Assembly (NCBI GenBank): GCA_049673305.1
Contig: JBATXM010000236.1
Span: 1 to 64,000 of the forward strand
Source of the DNA: GCA-003244245 sp049673305
GTDB lineage: Bacteria; Actinomycetota; Actinomycetes; Mycobacteriales; Pseudonocardiaceae
DNA length: 64,000 bases
Direction: 5' to 3'
A model generated the notes under the pieces. That model ran no database searches and was not told the DNA's origin. It worked only from the letters and a program-made list of their open reading frames with translations. Both the position numbers and the translations under genes were made by a program. This document shows, piece after piece, positions 52,554 through 60,735 of the stretch. Position 1 is the first letter of the stretch, and each line of letters begins with the position of its first letter.

Positions 52554-53158
52554 GTATCGAGGCGCTTCCATCGGACGCGCTCGCTCAGCGTCGGCACGTA
52601 TTCGTGAACTACCTCTACGGACTGTGCGCAGGTCTGGACTCGACGAACCCACGCCGGGCGGCCGAGTCTCGCCAAGCACTGGCGAGACTGCGGCGTAGTT
52701 TCGCCGGACCACGGCAGGAGGCCGAGGCCTACGACGTGGTGTTCGCCCACGACCCGCCGCAGGCAGAGCAGCAAGTGTGGTTGCTGGTCGCCGGATTGTT
52801 CGCACTACATCCACTGCGCCGTCCCAGTGGGCCCCGACGCTCGCTCGGCGCAGCAATGAGCGTGCTCGTCCAGCGACGTGGTGAGTCGGTGAACCGGCGG
52901 TTCGTCCAGCTTGTATCAGTGGACCGACAGGGCTTGCCGCACTACCTGCGGCAGGCCGTTCAGCTTTTGAGGACCGAGAGCGTGCCGCTCGACTACGAGA
53001 AACTTCTTACCGACCTCGTCCGGCTCTTGCGCGACAACAGCCGGGACGACGACGCCTACCGTGTCCGGCTGGATTGGGCGCGCGACTTCCACCGCCCGCG
53101 CCCCGAGCGTCCTGGTGACGCTGATGACGCTGGTGACGTATCCACTTCTACTGTGTGA
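52550..53158 (+). CDS. casB: Cascade small subunit Cse2
   Basis: The 202-aa subunit stabilises the crRNA-target R-loop. It is mostly helical and Arg-rich, with LARLRRSFAGP, LGAAMSVLVQRRGESVNRRF and LLTDLVRLLRD. The GTG start overlaps the cse1 stop by 4 nt. The C-terminus is acidic (GDADDAGDV). Confidence 0.9.
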   Translation: MSIEALPSDALAQRRHVFVNYLYGLCAGLDSTNPRRAAESRQALARLRRSFAGPRQEAEAYDVVFAHDPPQAEQQVWLLVAGLFALHPLRRPSGPRRSLGAAMSVLVQRRGESVNRRFVQLVSVDRQGLPHYLRQAVQLLRTESVPLDYEKLLTDLVRLLRDNSRDDDAYRVRLDWARDFHRPRPERPGDADDAGDVSTSTV

Positions 53159-53172
53159 TTCTGGAGAAGAAC

Positions 53173-54339
53173 GTGATCATTGAGCTTCACCTGCTGCAGT
53201 CGTTCCCGGTTAGCAATCTGAACCGCGACGATGTTGGCCAACCCAAGACCGCGACCTTCGGCAGTTGCACCCGAGGCAGGATCTCCAGCCAATGCATCAA
53301 GCGAGCTACCCGGCAGTTATTCAGCCAATACGGGCTAGACGTGTCGGAGACTGGGGTGCGCACCAAACGTCTGCTCGATCGGGCCGCCAAACTCCTCGCT
53401 GAGCGTGGCCGGAACAACGACCAGGCCCCCGGCGTCGTCGAGGCAGGTCTCGAAACACTGGGGTTCCGTGTCGACAGTAAGACCCAGCTGAGTGAATACC
53501 TGCTGTTCGTCGGCCGGCAAGCGATTGAACTGCTGGCCGATTTCTGCGACCGCAATTGGGATCACCTCCACAAGACGGCGACGGACAAAGCCGCCAGTAA
53601 AGAAAAAGCCAAGGACTCAGGCCCTGACAAGGTTCCTACGGGCAAGACCAAGAAGATCCCACCAAACCGGGAAGCGTTGGCGGAAGCACGACACATCCTG
53701 GACGCAAGCCGCGTCGCCGACGTCGCCCTGTTCGGCCGCATGATCACCGATAACAAGGACTTCAGCGTCCACGCCGCGTCCCAGGTAGCACACGCGATCT
53801 CGACGCATGCGGTGGTCAACGAGTTCGACTACTACACCGCGGTGGACGACCTGAAGCCGAAAGCGGAGTCGGGCGCCGACATGATCGGCACCGTCGACTT
53901 CAACTCGGCCTGCTACTACCGCTACGCCAACCTCGACCTCACACAGCTCGACAAGAACCTCGACAGCGATCGGGATCTCGTTGCGCGAGCGACGAAGGCA
54001 TGGCTGTACGCGTTCGTTCACGCCGTGCCCGGTGGGAAGCAGAACTCGATGGCAGCCCACACAGTGCCCGAGACCTTGCTCGGCGTCGCGCGGGGGCGCG
54101 GCGCCTGGAACCTGGCGAATGCCTTCCTCCGGCCGGTGACCGGCCCTGACCTGATGGCAACGTCCAGCGAGAAAATGCTGCAGCACTTCGGACAGCTTCG
54201 GAACTTCTACGGAAGCACCGAGATCTGTTCAGTCACCGCCGCATCGGTCACCGGCGATCTTCCACACATCGACAGAACTGATGGCACGTCCAGCCTGGAC
54301 GACTTCGCTTCCCGCGTACTGGCTAACGCAAAGGCCTGA
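53173..54339 (+). CDS. casC: Cascade backbone subunit Cas7e
   Basis: The 388-aa RAMP protein forms the six-copy backbone along the crRNA. It has the family start IELHLLQSFPVSNLNRDDVG and PKTATFG...RISSQCIKRATR, and a Gly-rich C-terminal part. Residues about 125-170 hold a Lys-rich insertion (KAASKEKAKDSG), probably the flexible thumb. The GTG at 53173 has GGAG upstream and begins exactly at the conserved strand. A GTG at 53155 overlapping cse2 is an alternative. Confidence 0.95.
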   Translation: MIIELHLLQSFPVSNLNRDDVGQPKTATFGSCTRGRISSQCIKRATRQLFSQYGLDVSETGVRTKRLLDRAAKLLAERGRNNDQAPGVVEAGLETLGFRVDSKTQLSEYLLFVGRQAIELLADFCDRNWDHLHKTATDKAASKEKAKDSGPDKVPTGKTKKIPPNREALAEARHILDASRVADVALFGRMITDNKDFSVHAASQVAHAISTHAVVNEFDYYTAVDDLKPKAESGADMIGTVDFNSACYYRYANLDLTQLDKNLDSDRDLVARATKAWLYAFVHAVPGGKQNSMAAHTVPETLLGVARGRGAWNLANAFLRPVTGPDLMATSSEKMLQHFGQLRNFYGSTEICSVTAASVTGDLPHIDRTDGTSSLDDFASRVLANAKA

Positions 54340-54344
54340 GCGCC

Positions 54345-55097
54345 ATGACGAGTTCACTGACGCTGTGCATCGACGCACCCATGCAGTCATGGGGCACTAC
54401 TTCGCGATTCATCATCCGCGATACGGCGACCGAACCAACGAAATCCGGGATAGTCGGTCTTCTCGCCGCAGCACTCGGCGTGGTGCGTGACGACACAGAA
54501 AAGATCGCGCAACTCGCCGAGCTCAGAATGGGAGTCCGCGTCGACCGAGAAGGCATCATCGAACGGGACTACCACACCACGCAGAACGTACCCACCACCC
54601 TGGGCGGTGGCCATCGCACTATCGTCAGCAACCGCTACTATCTCGCTGACGCGGTGTTCCTCATCGTACTGGAGGGAGAACCAAGCCTGCTAGCGCAGCT
54701 CCACGCAGCGGTGCAGCATCCGCATTGGCCACTGTTCTTCGGGCGCAAAGCATACGTACCCACCCGACCGCTTCTTGGGTCTGATCGAGACGGCGAGCCA
54801 CTCACCGCCATCGGACTCACCCACAAGCCGCTCGACATCGTGCTCACCGAGCATCCATGGCTGGAGATCGACCCGGACAAGCGCCGCCGGGAAGCCCGCA
54901 CGATCGAACGGGGAGTAGCGGTCGCCTTACGCACCCTCGTCGACTGCCACGCCACATCCCCTGGAGCAGAGCCGCGCCGCGACCACCCGGTTTCCTTCGC
55001 TCGCGGTGACCGCCGCTTCGCCACCCGCTCGGTGTGCCCCGGGCAGGTACCGCTGACGACGACGATGATCTTCACAGGAGAGCCCGCATGTTCCTGA
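54345..55097 (+). CDS. casD: Cascade subunit Cas5e
   Basis: The 250-aa RAMP protein caps the 5' handle of crRNA. It has LCIDAPMQSWGTTSRF, the loop TEPTKSGIVGLLAAALG and RKAYVPTRPLL. It begins 5 nt after the cas7 stop and overlaps cas6e by 10 bp. Confidence 0.95.
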   Translation: MTSSLTLCIDAPMQSWGTTSRFIIRDTATEPTKSGIVGLLAAALGVVRDDTEKIAQLAELRMGVRVDREGIIERDYHTTQNVPTTLGGGHRTIVSNRYYLADAVFLIVLEGEPSLLAQLHAAVQHPHWPLFFGRKAYVPTRPLLGSDRDGEPLTAIGLTHKPLDIVLTEHPWLEIDPDKRRREARTIERGVAVALRTLVDCHATSPGAEPRRDHPVSFARGDRRFATRSVCPGQVPLTTTMIFTGEPACS

Positions 55098-55774
55098 GCA
55101 AGCTCACGATCAACGTGACATCCCGGCAGTTCCGGCGTGACTACGCCGACATCCACGACATGCACCGCACCATCATGTCGGCCTTCCCCCAGGTCTCGGA
55201 TGGCCAGCCGGCGCGCCAAGCCCACGGCACCCTGTGGCGCCTCGACGGCACGCACCGCAGGTTCGTGCTGTACGTCCAAAGCCACATTGAGCCGGACTGG
55301 GCCGCTCTCGCCGACGGGTACCTGACTCAACCCGCCCAAGTTCGAGGCCTTCAGCCCGTCCTGGACGCCATCGCACCAGGCCGCAAACTGGCATTCCGGC
55401 TGATGGCCAATCCGACACACGCCGTACTCCCCCACGGTCTTCCCGGCCAGCGCGGGCGGGGCAAACGCGTCGCCCATCGCAGGCCAGACAAGCAGATCGA
55501 GTGGCTTGCCCGCCAAGGAGAACGCCACGGCTTCGTGATCCCGCTCGCCTCCAACGGACAAGCCGACATCGCCCCCTCACCCTGCCCCACCCTCCGCGGA
55601 CGGAAACGTGACCAAGACCGAGCTGGCATCGTCGTCGAGCCAGTCCGCTACGACGGCCACCTCATCATCACCGACCCCGATGCCTTCGCCGCGGCCATCC
55701 AGAACGGCATCGGACGCGCCAAGGCATACGGCTGCGGCCTCCTCAGCCTCGCCCCAATCCGTCCCGCCACATGA
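55088..55774 (+). CDS. casE: CRISPR RNA endonuclease Cas6e
   Basis: The 228-aa RNase cleaves the repeat hairpin and stays bound to the 3' handle of crRNA. It has the N-terminal LSKLTINVTSRQFRRDYADIH with the likely catalytic His nearby (DMHRTIM). The C-terminal Gly-rich motif is GIGRAKAYGCGLLSLAPI. The ATG has AGGAGAG 5 nt upstream. It is the last cas gene: no cas1 or cas2 follows. Confidence 0.95.
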   Translation: MFLSKLTINVTSRQFRRDYADIHDMHRTIMSAFPQVSDGQPARQAHGTLWRLDGTHRRFVLYVQSHIEPDWAALADGYLTQPAQVRGLQPVLDAIAPGRKLAFRLMANPTHAVLPHGLPGQRGRGKRVAHRRPDKQIEWLARQGERHGFVIPLASNGQADIAPSPCPTLRGRKRDQDRAGIVVEPVRYDGHLIITDPDAFAAAIQNGIGRAKAYGCGLLSLAPIRPAT

Positions 55775-55867
55775 CCGCCAGCCGCGACGTGCAACCAGAC
55801 GATCACTCGTGCGATCAACTGATCCAATTCGCATACCTTCGGGAGGTAAAGACGCAGCTCGGCAAGT
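55775..55867 (+). promoter_or_regulatory. Presumed CRISPR leader
   Basis: Only 93 bp separate the cas6e stop from the first perfect repeat. Position and repeat orientation make this the leader side. It is not notably AT-rich, and no clear promoter hexamers were found, so the array may be transcribed through the cas operon. Confidence 0.45.
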
Positions 55868-56615
55868 GTGGTCCCCGCGCATGCGGGGGTGCTCCATGGG
55901 ATGACGACGCCGACGCTGTCATGTGGGAGTGGTCCCCGCGCATGCGGGGGTGCTCCCTACCAGATCGCCCGCTCCTACCAAGGCATTTAGTGGTCCTCGC
56001 GCATGCGGGGGTGCTCCGCAATACACCGTCGCCGGTTTCCACCTCGGACTGTGTTCCCCGCGCACGCGGGGGTGCTCCCATGGCGCCCGCGATGCAAGAC
56101 GCCGTTATGTCGTCGTCCCTGCTCATGCAGGGGTGCTCCCTGGTCCCGGAAAAACACATTCTGGATCATGTTGCCGTCCACGCATGCGGGGGTGTTCCGC
56201 GCCGGTTGTAGAGCCGCGCGTAACGGTCCAGGTCGTCCCCGCGCATACGAGGGTGCTCCGCCCGACTATCACTGGCGCTGATCAAGCTCGTGTCGTCCCC
56301 GCGCATGCGGGGGTGCGCCAATGAGTAGATGCCCACTGTGGCCGATCAGCCAATCGTCCCCGCGCGCGGGGGTGCTCCAACGTCCCAGGGAAAATTGGGG
56401 CCAGGGTCGGCGTCGTCCCCGCGTATGCGGGGGTGCTCTCATCACCCGTCATGTCGACACGTTGTCATCGGTATCGTCCCCGCATATGCGGGGTGCGCCT
56501 ACGACAAGATGTGGCTTGCCGGGCAGGAGCCGTCGTTCCCGCGCATGCGGGGGGTGCTCCTCCAATTGAGTGGCACCGACGTAGAACGTCGGGTCGTCCG
56601 CGCGTATGTGCACTT
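55868..56615 (+). CRISPR. Type I-E CRISPR array, 12 repeats plus a degenerate terminal one
   Basis: Repeats of about 28 bp start at 55868, 55929, 55990, 56050, 56112, 56171, 56232, 56292, 56353, 56412, 56472 and 56532. A truncated copy begins near 56593. The core is the hairpin CCCCGCGCATGCGGGG followed by GTGCTCC. Repeats 1 and 2 are identical and start GTGG. Later copies mostly start GTCG and carry one to four changes or short indels. Spacers are about 32-34 nt. The orientation matches the cas operon. Confidence 0.97.
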
Positions 56616-56725
56616 CGGTGCTTGCGCCACCGGGAACGGGCCAAACCTACGACGAAGCCCGCGCTACCCGCCTCAGGCAGGTCTATGACGCTGAGTACGG
56701 CAGGAGTCGATAAGGCGAACTAGAC

Positions 56726-59554
56726 TCAAGAACCGCCGCGGTTGTCACGCGTAGACAACAGGGATCGAAGGTCCGAGAATCCTCGGGCGCCGAGGGCGTG
56801 AGCGAGGTCTGTGGCTGCTCGTCGTGCGGTGGGATCGTCGGATTCAAGGGCTGCGGCCAGAATAGCACGAATATCGCCCAGGTATGCGGTGATCGTCCAG
56901 CCCTCTTTGTCGCCAGCAGCCAGCAGGCGAACTGCTTCCACGCTCTTATGGGGATAAGTGCGTACAACCTCAGCAAGACGGTCGAAAACAGCGTGATTGA
57001 AGATAATTTTTCCACCGCCGAGGCGCAGCGCCTCGATCAATTGTTCGATCGACCACTCGTCGGGAAACTTTCCAGATCCAAACCAGTGCCCAAACGACGA
57101 CGCTTCGTTTTCCTCACGCTGCAATTGACCCTCCATTTGCGCGGTACGCGCCTGCCAGAGCGTCTGGGCTCGTGCGATGACTTCCGACGGAAGCTCGTCG
57201 GACGTCTGAATGGCTTGTCCAACAAAAGTCAATGCCGCTTTACGCACTTCCCCCGAGGCTCGACGGAAGAATGTCGTAACAAGGTCGTCATCTACCCTGA
57301 TCACACCGCGGAGTACGAGCTTCATGAGATGACGGGCGAGCCCGACGTTGGGACTCCCGCGAAGGATGCTTCCCGATGCAGGCGCGGAGGGTTCGATGCG
57401 CTCAACCGCCTTGGCGTACTGGTTGCGCAGTGCAGTGAAGACGGAATCGTGGGCATCGCAAAATTCAACGTATGTGTCCCACGCCGCGTCATAGAGTTGC
57501 CGCAAAGCGGGATCGTTAGGAAATATTGCAGAAAGTCGTTGTTCAACCCACGATTGGTCAAGAAAAATGAGTTGCGGAAGCCATTGGCCATACACCGACC
57601 GGACGGCTGCGGAAGAATCGACGACAGGGTTCAAATGGGCGTCGAGGATATCGCGAACTTCGCTCGGCAGAGCGCGGCTCACTCCATCCGCCGCTTCGGT
57701 GAGTTTAATCGCGAGGCGATGAACCCACAGTGCATACCGGACAACAGCGTGCAGCGCGACTCCGCGGGTGGTGTTGATAGCCAGAGCGGGTGGGGACATG
57801 TTTGGGCCGCCCAGCTCGGCTTCTCGTTCAGGGGTGGGGTCAGTGTCTTGTGCCAGAGGCTCAAGTGTCGCCCAGGCTTGGCCTCGAAGGTCAAGCGGAA
57901 TGCCTTGCTCTTCGTCCGCGAATCCCGCTTCGATCAGGCGCGCGATGGCTTGCCGTGTCCATGTCCCTTCTGCGCTAAGCCCCTCGTCCTCTCGCGACGT
58001 AGTCGGATGAGTATCAAGTACCCACTGGCAAAGGTCCAAAACAGAATCCCAGGCAAACGAGCATGAGGATCGCAACGCTTCGCGCCAGCCGTCAATAGCG
58101 CCGCGAATGTAGGCTAGTGGAACGCTACGGAACTGGGCTGCTATCTCGGCAAAGCGCTGTGGTTGCTGGGTTACGGCTTGGGACAGCGCACGGCTGAGTC
58201 CTTCGTCAGACGGGGCCATGAACTCGCCGGTGGATTCCCACTCGCGTAGAAAGTTGATCACTTCGGTGTCTGCCATGGCTAGTAGCTCGTCCGCAGTGCG
58301 TGGGCTGCTCGGCCCGACCATCAGTCCGGTGCCGTGTATCAAGAACTCCGGGTGCGCGGATTCCGGCCCGATCTCGGCGACAAGGTCGTCGTAGTGGTGC
58401 CGCCAGGTGGCTCCCAGCACATCCTTCAGGATCGCCAACCTCCGGCGTCGCCAGTATCGCGCGTACTCCTCGGGGTCAACATCGGCAGGTGTCTCGACGG
58501 GGCCGCCCTCAATGGCTTCGATAATCCGTTGCTGGTCGGCGGTATCCAGACGGGGGAAGGCCGCCTGCACCAGGAGCCAGAACTCGTGGTATTGGTGCAG
58601 GTCGTCAACGCGATCGGGATCGAGCACCCGGTCGCGCACAAGGTCCCATCCAGCATCGAGTTGCGTCCGCAGAAGCGACAAGGCAACACGGTGGAAGATG
58701 CGCCAGGGCCGTTCCTCCAGCTTGGCCACGACGGTGGACAGGACAGTCGTGTCTGCGGAAACGTAGCTCTGCGTGGTGTCACGTAGCAGTTCGATCAGGA
58801 CATCGCGTACTTCAGGAACCGAAAGGTTTTGGGGGCTCGGTTCGATGGCGCTACGCCAGATATGCGAGCCGTCGTAGGGAGGATTCTCGCCCGGCGCCGT
58901 GATTTGCACAGCTTCCTGGAGAAGATCAGACAACAGATCGACAGCCCGTGCAGGATCGATCGCGGCCAAGCGCAGAATAACCTCGCGGGCTATCTGTTCA
59001 TACTCCCAGTTGCTGTATCGGGAGCGAACACTGAACAGGTAACGAGGCGCAGGGCCGCCGCTTTCGTCTTGTTCTGTTGTTAGCGGCTTGAGCAGAGCGC
59101 CGGCGATGTCGAAGGCAGACCGGATTTGCCCCTCTTGTGCGAGTTTGATGGCAACCTGCGCCAATTTGTGAGGTACGAGTAGGAGGTAGGGTGATTCGAG
59201 CCATGATATCGCTGCCGGCACCAAACGCACCGCGTGGTCGGCCGGCATGGCGAGGGCGGCATCGAGGATATCGTGGTGGACACGCGGGTTCTCGGTCGCC
59301 GGGATCGATTGCAAAACTTGGAGAACGAGCACTGGTTCTTCGCTCGCCATACATGCCAGGTACTGAGATTCCGGCCAGAACGGAAATCGGATGTACTTCC
59401 CATCGATCTCCGGACCAGGTGGCGCCTGAAAGAACCCCCGGCGTCGGAGAGGTTCGATCCACCCTGGCGACGTCAGCCTGCTGAAGAAGTATTCGGCATC
59501 CGCGGCGTTCTTGATCGCCCTGATCGCCTTGTCTACTGTTTCGAGACTAGGCAT
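56726..59554 (-). CDS. Large helical-repeat protein of unknown function, defence candidate
   Basis: The 942-aa protein matches no family I recognise. It is predicted almost wholly helical, with HEAT/ARM-like stretches (for example EEPVLVLQVLQSIPATENPR, ARAVDLLSDLLQEAVQI) through about residue 400 and near the C-terminus. It has no signal peptide, membrane segment, Walker motif or obvious nuclease motif. The ATG overlaps the HEPN-like upstream gene by 8 nt, so the two form one unit. It adjoins the CRISPR array tail to tail. Large alpha-solenoid proteins often act as sensors in defence systems; this role is inference. Confidence 0.85.
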   Translation of the reverse strand: MPSLETVDKAIRAIKNAADAEYFFSRLTSPGWIEPLRRRGFFQAPPGPEIDGKYIRFPFWPESQYLACMASEEPVLVLQVLQSIPATENPRVHHDILDAALAMPADHAVRLVPAAISWLESPYLLLVPHKLAQVAIKLAQEGQIRSAFDIAGALLKPLTTEQDESGGPAPRYLFSVRSRYSNWEYEQIAREVILRLAAIDPARAVDLLSDLLQEAVQITAPGENPPYDGSHIWRSAIEPSPQNLSVPEVRDVLIELLRDTTQSYVSADTTVLSTVVAKLEERPWRIFHRVALSLLRTQLDAGWDLVRDRVLDPDRVDDLHQYHEFWLLVQAAFPRLDTADQQRIIEAIEGGPVETPADVDPEEYARYWRRRRLAILKDVLGATWRHHYDDLVAEIGPESAHPEFLIHGTGLMVGPSSPRTADELLAMADTEVINFLREWESTGEFMAPSDEGLSRALSQAVTQQPQRFAEIAAQFRSVPLAYIRGAIDGWREALRSSCSFAWDSVLDLCQWVLDTHPTTSREDEGLSAEGTWTRQAIARLIEAGFADEEQGIPLDLRGQAWATLEPLAQDTDPTPEREAELGGPNMSPPALAINTTRGVALHAVVRYALWVHRLAIKLTEAADGVSRALPSEVRDILDAHLNPVVDSSAAVRSVYGQWLPQLIFLDQSWVEQRLSAIFPNDPALRQLYDAAWDTYVEFCDAHDSVFTALRNQYAKAVERIEPSAPASGSILRGSPNVGLARHLMKLVLRGVIRVDDDLVTTFFRRASGEVRKAALTFVGQAIQTSDELPSEVIARAQTLWQARTAQMEGQLQREENEASSFGHWFGSGKFPDEWSIEQLIEALRLGGGKIIFNHAVFDRLAEVVRTYPHKSVEAVRLLAAGDKEGWTITAYLGDIRAILAAALESDDPTARRAATDLAHALGARGFSDLRSLLSTRDNRGGS

Positions 59555-60221
59555 GGCTCTCGCCTTCCTCGATGATGGCGTCCAACGCAGTGAAGTCGTC
59601 GAACGTGTGCGGACAGAGCAGATCCATGAGAAACTCCTCCAACGCGCTCAACTGGGCGAAAAAGTCATCTTCGGAGCGTGCCGAGTTGTGGTGCGCGACC
59701 CCCTGAAAGTATCCGTGATACTCGCCCCATAGGTCTTCACGAACCTTTGCTATGGGTTCTGGCATGGGGCGGCCGGACACGTCCATGCAACGTATTGCGG
59801 CGCGTCGCTCTGCACGCCGAGCCGGATAGTTGAGCGTGAACCACTCGAAGAACTCTCCCGCTTTGCGATGAAACTTCCGCACGCGGCCATTGCTTGCCGC
59901 CGGATTTCTCTCATTGTCAGCGACCGTCTTCCAATGCTGCTTCAGATTGTTAACCGCTTCTTTAAGGTTGGTTTTGTTTTCCACTGGGACGTCAATGCGT
60001 TGCGGGAGTTTCTCCATTAACTCCCGAACCGAGTGGGCTGCCAGCGGTACGCGTTCGGGATTGCCGGACGCGAGGACGTAGTAGACCGAAATGAACATGC
60101 TTCCCAACTGGCTGTCCAGTTGGCAGAGAGCGGAATACACCGCGCTCTGCCTGGCGGAAAGCTCCCATACCCCGTGGTCTGGATAGCTGGGTTCGGGTCC
60201 CGCTCGCCCTGCCTCAGTCAC
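59547..60221 (-). CDS. HEPN-like 224-aa protein, first gene of the unknown two-gene unit
   Basis: The helical 224-aa protein has an R-x5-H motif (R57...H63 in ERVPLAAHS), as in HEPN RNases. A second conserved-looking block, GYFQGVAHHNSARSEDDF followed by LEEFLMDLLCPHTFDDF, lies near residues 170-210. HEPN proteins are common RNA-cleaving effectors in defence and toxin-antitoxin systems. The GTG start is weakly supported by its ribosome site. It overlaps the 942-aa gene by 8 nt, and the pair lies between the CRISPR array and two pseudogenes. Confidence 0.75.
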   Translation of the reverse strand: MTEAGRAGPEPSYPDHGVWELSARQSAVYSALCQLDSQLGSMFISVYYVLASGNPERVPLAAHSVRELMEKLPQRIDVPVENKTNLKEAVNNLKQHWKTVADNERNPAASNGRVRKFHRKAGEFFEWFTLNYPARRAERRAAIRCMDVSGRPMPEPIAKVREDLWGEYHGYFQGVAHHNSARSEDDFFAQLSALEEFLMDLLCPHTFDDFTALDAIIEEGESHA

Positions 60222-60224
60222 CTA

Positions 60225-60654
60225 GCCCCTTCCCGCCGCACGCCACGCACTCGCCCGCGCCCGCACCGAACTCGACAAACCAGCCCAAAGCCCAGCCCCG
60301 GTCTAGCTCGACGAACACCCCACCGAGCACCTGGCTGCCGCGACGGCACACACACTCCTCCGGGCAGGGGACTCCAACGGCGCCCGCAACAGGCTAGCCG
60401 TGGCACTTGACACGCTACGCGCGTCGGCGCGTCGGCAACGTGCACTGCTACTCGTCGATCTCGCTACCGCCGAACTGCACTGGCAACTTCCCCGATGCAT
60501 GCACCCACGCGACCCAGGCAGCCGATCTCCTACACCACACCTCCTACGCCATAGGTCTGCCCGACTTCGCGCCTTCCGTGCTGCCGCAGCACAGCCCGTG
60601 AGCAGCCGTGCCCTGCGCGTACTCGACGAACAGCTGCGCCACCTCGCCGCCTGA
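60225..60654 (+). pseudogene. Remnant of an XRE regulator's TPR domain
   Basis: The plus strand encodes pieces of a typical actinomycete XRE-TPR C-terminus in changing frames. They are ARTELDKPAQSPAPV, a stop, LDEHPTEHLAAATAHTLLRA through ALLLVDLATAEL, then GNFPDACTHATQAADLLHHT in another frame, and finally ALRVLDEQLRHLAA. At least one stop and two frameshifts break it, and the DNA-binding end is missing. Confidence 0.6.
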
Positions 60655-60735
60655 TCAAGCAGCGCGCCGCACTCGCGTCCCCGCAGCCTTAGCCTGGATC
60701 CACCGTGTCGTTGCCACACCTTGGAAGTTGATCTT

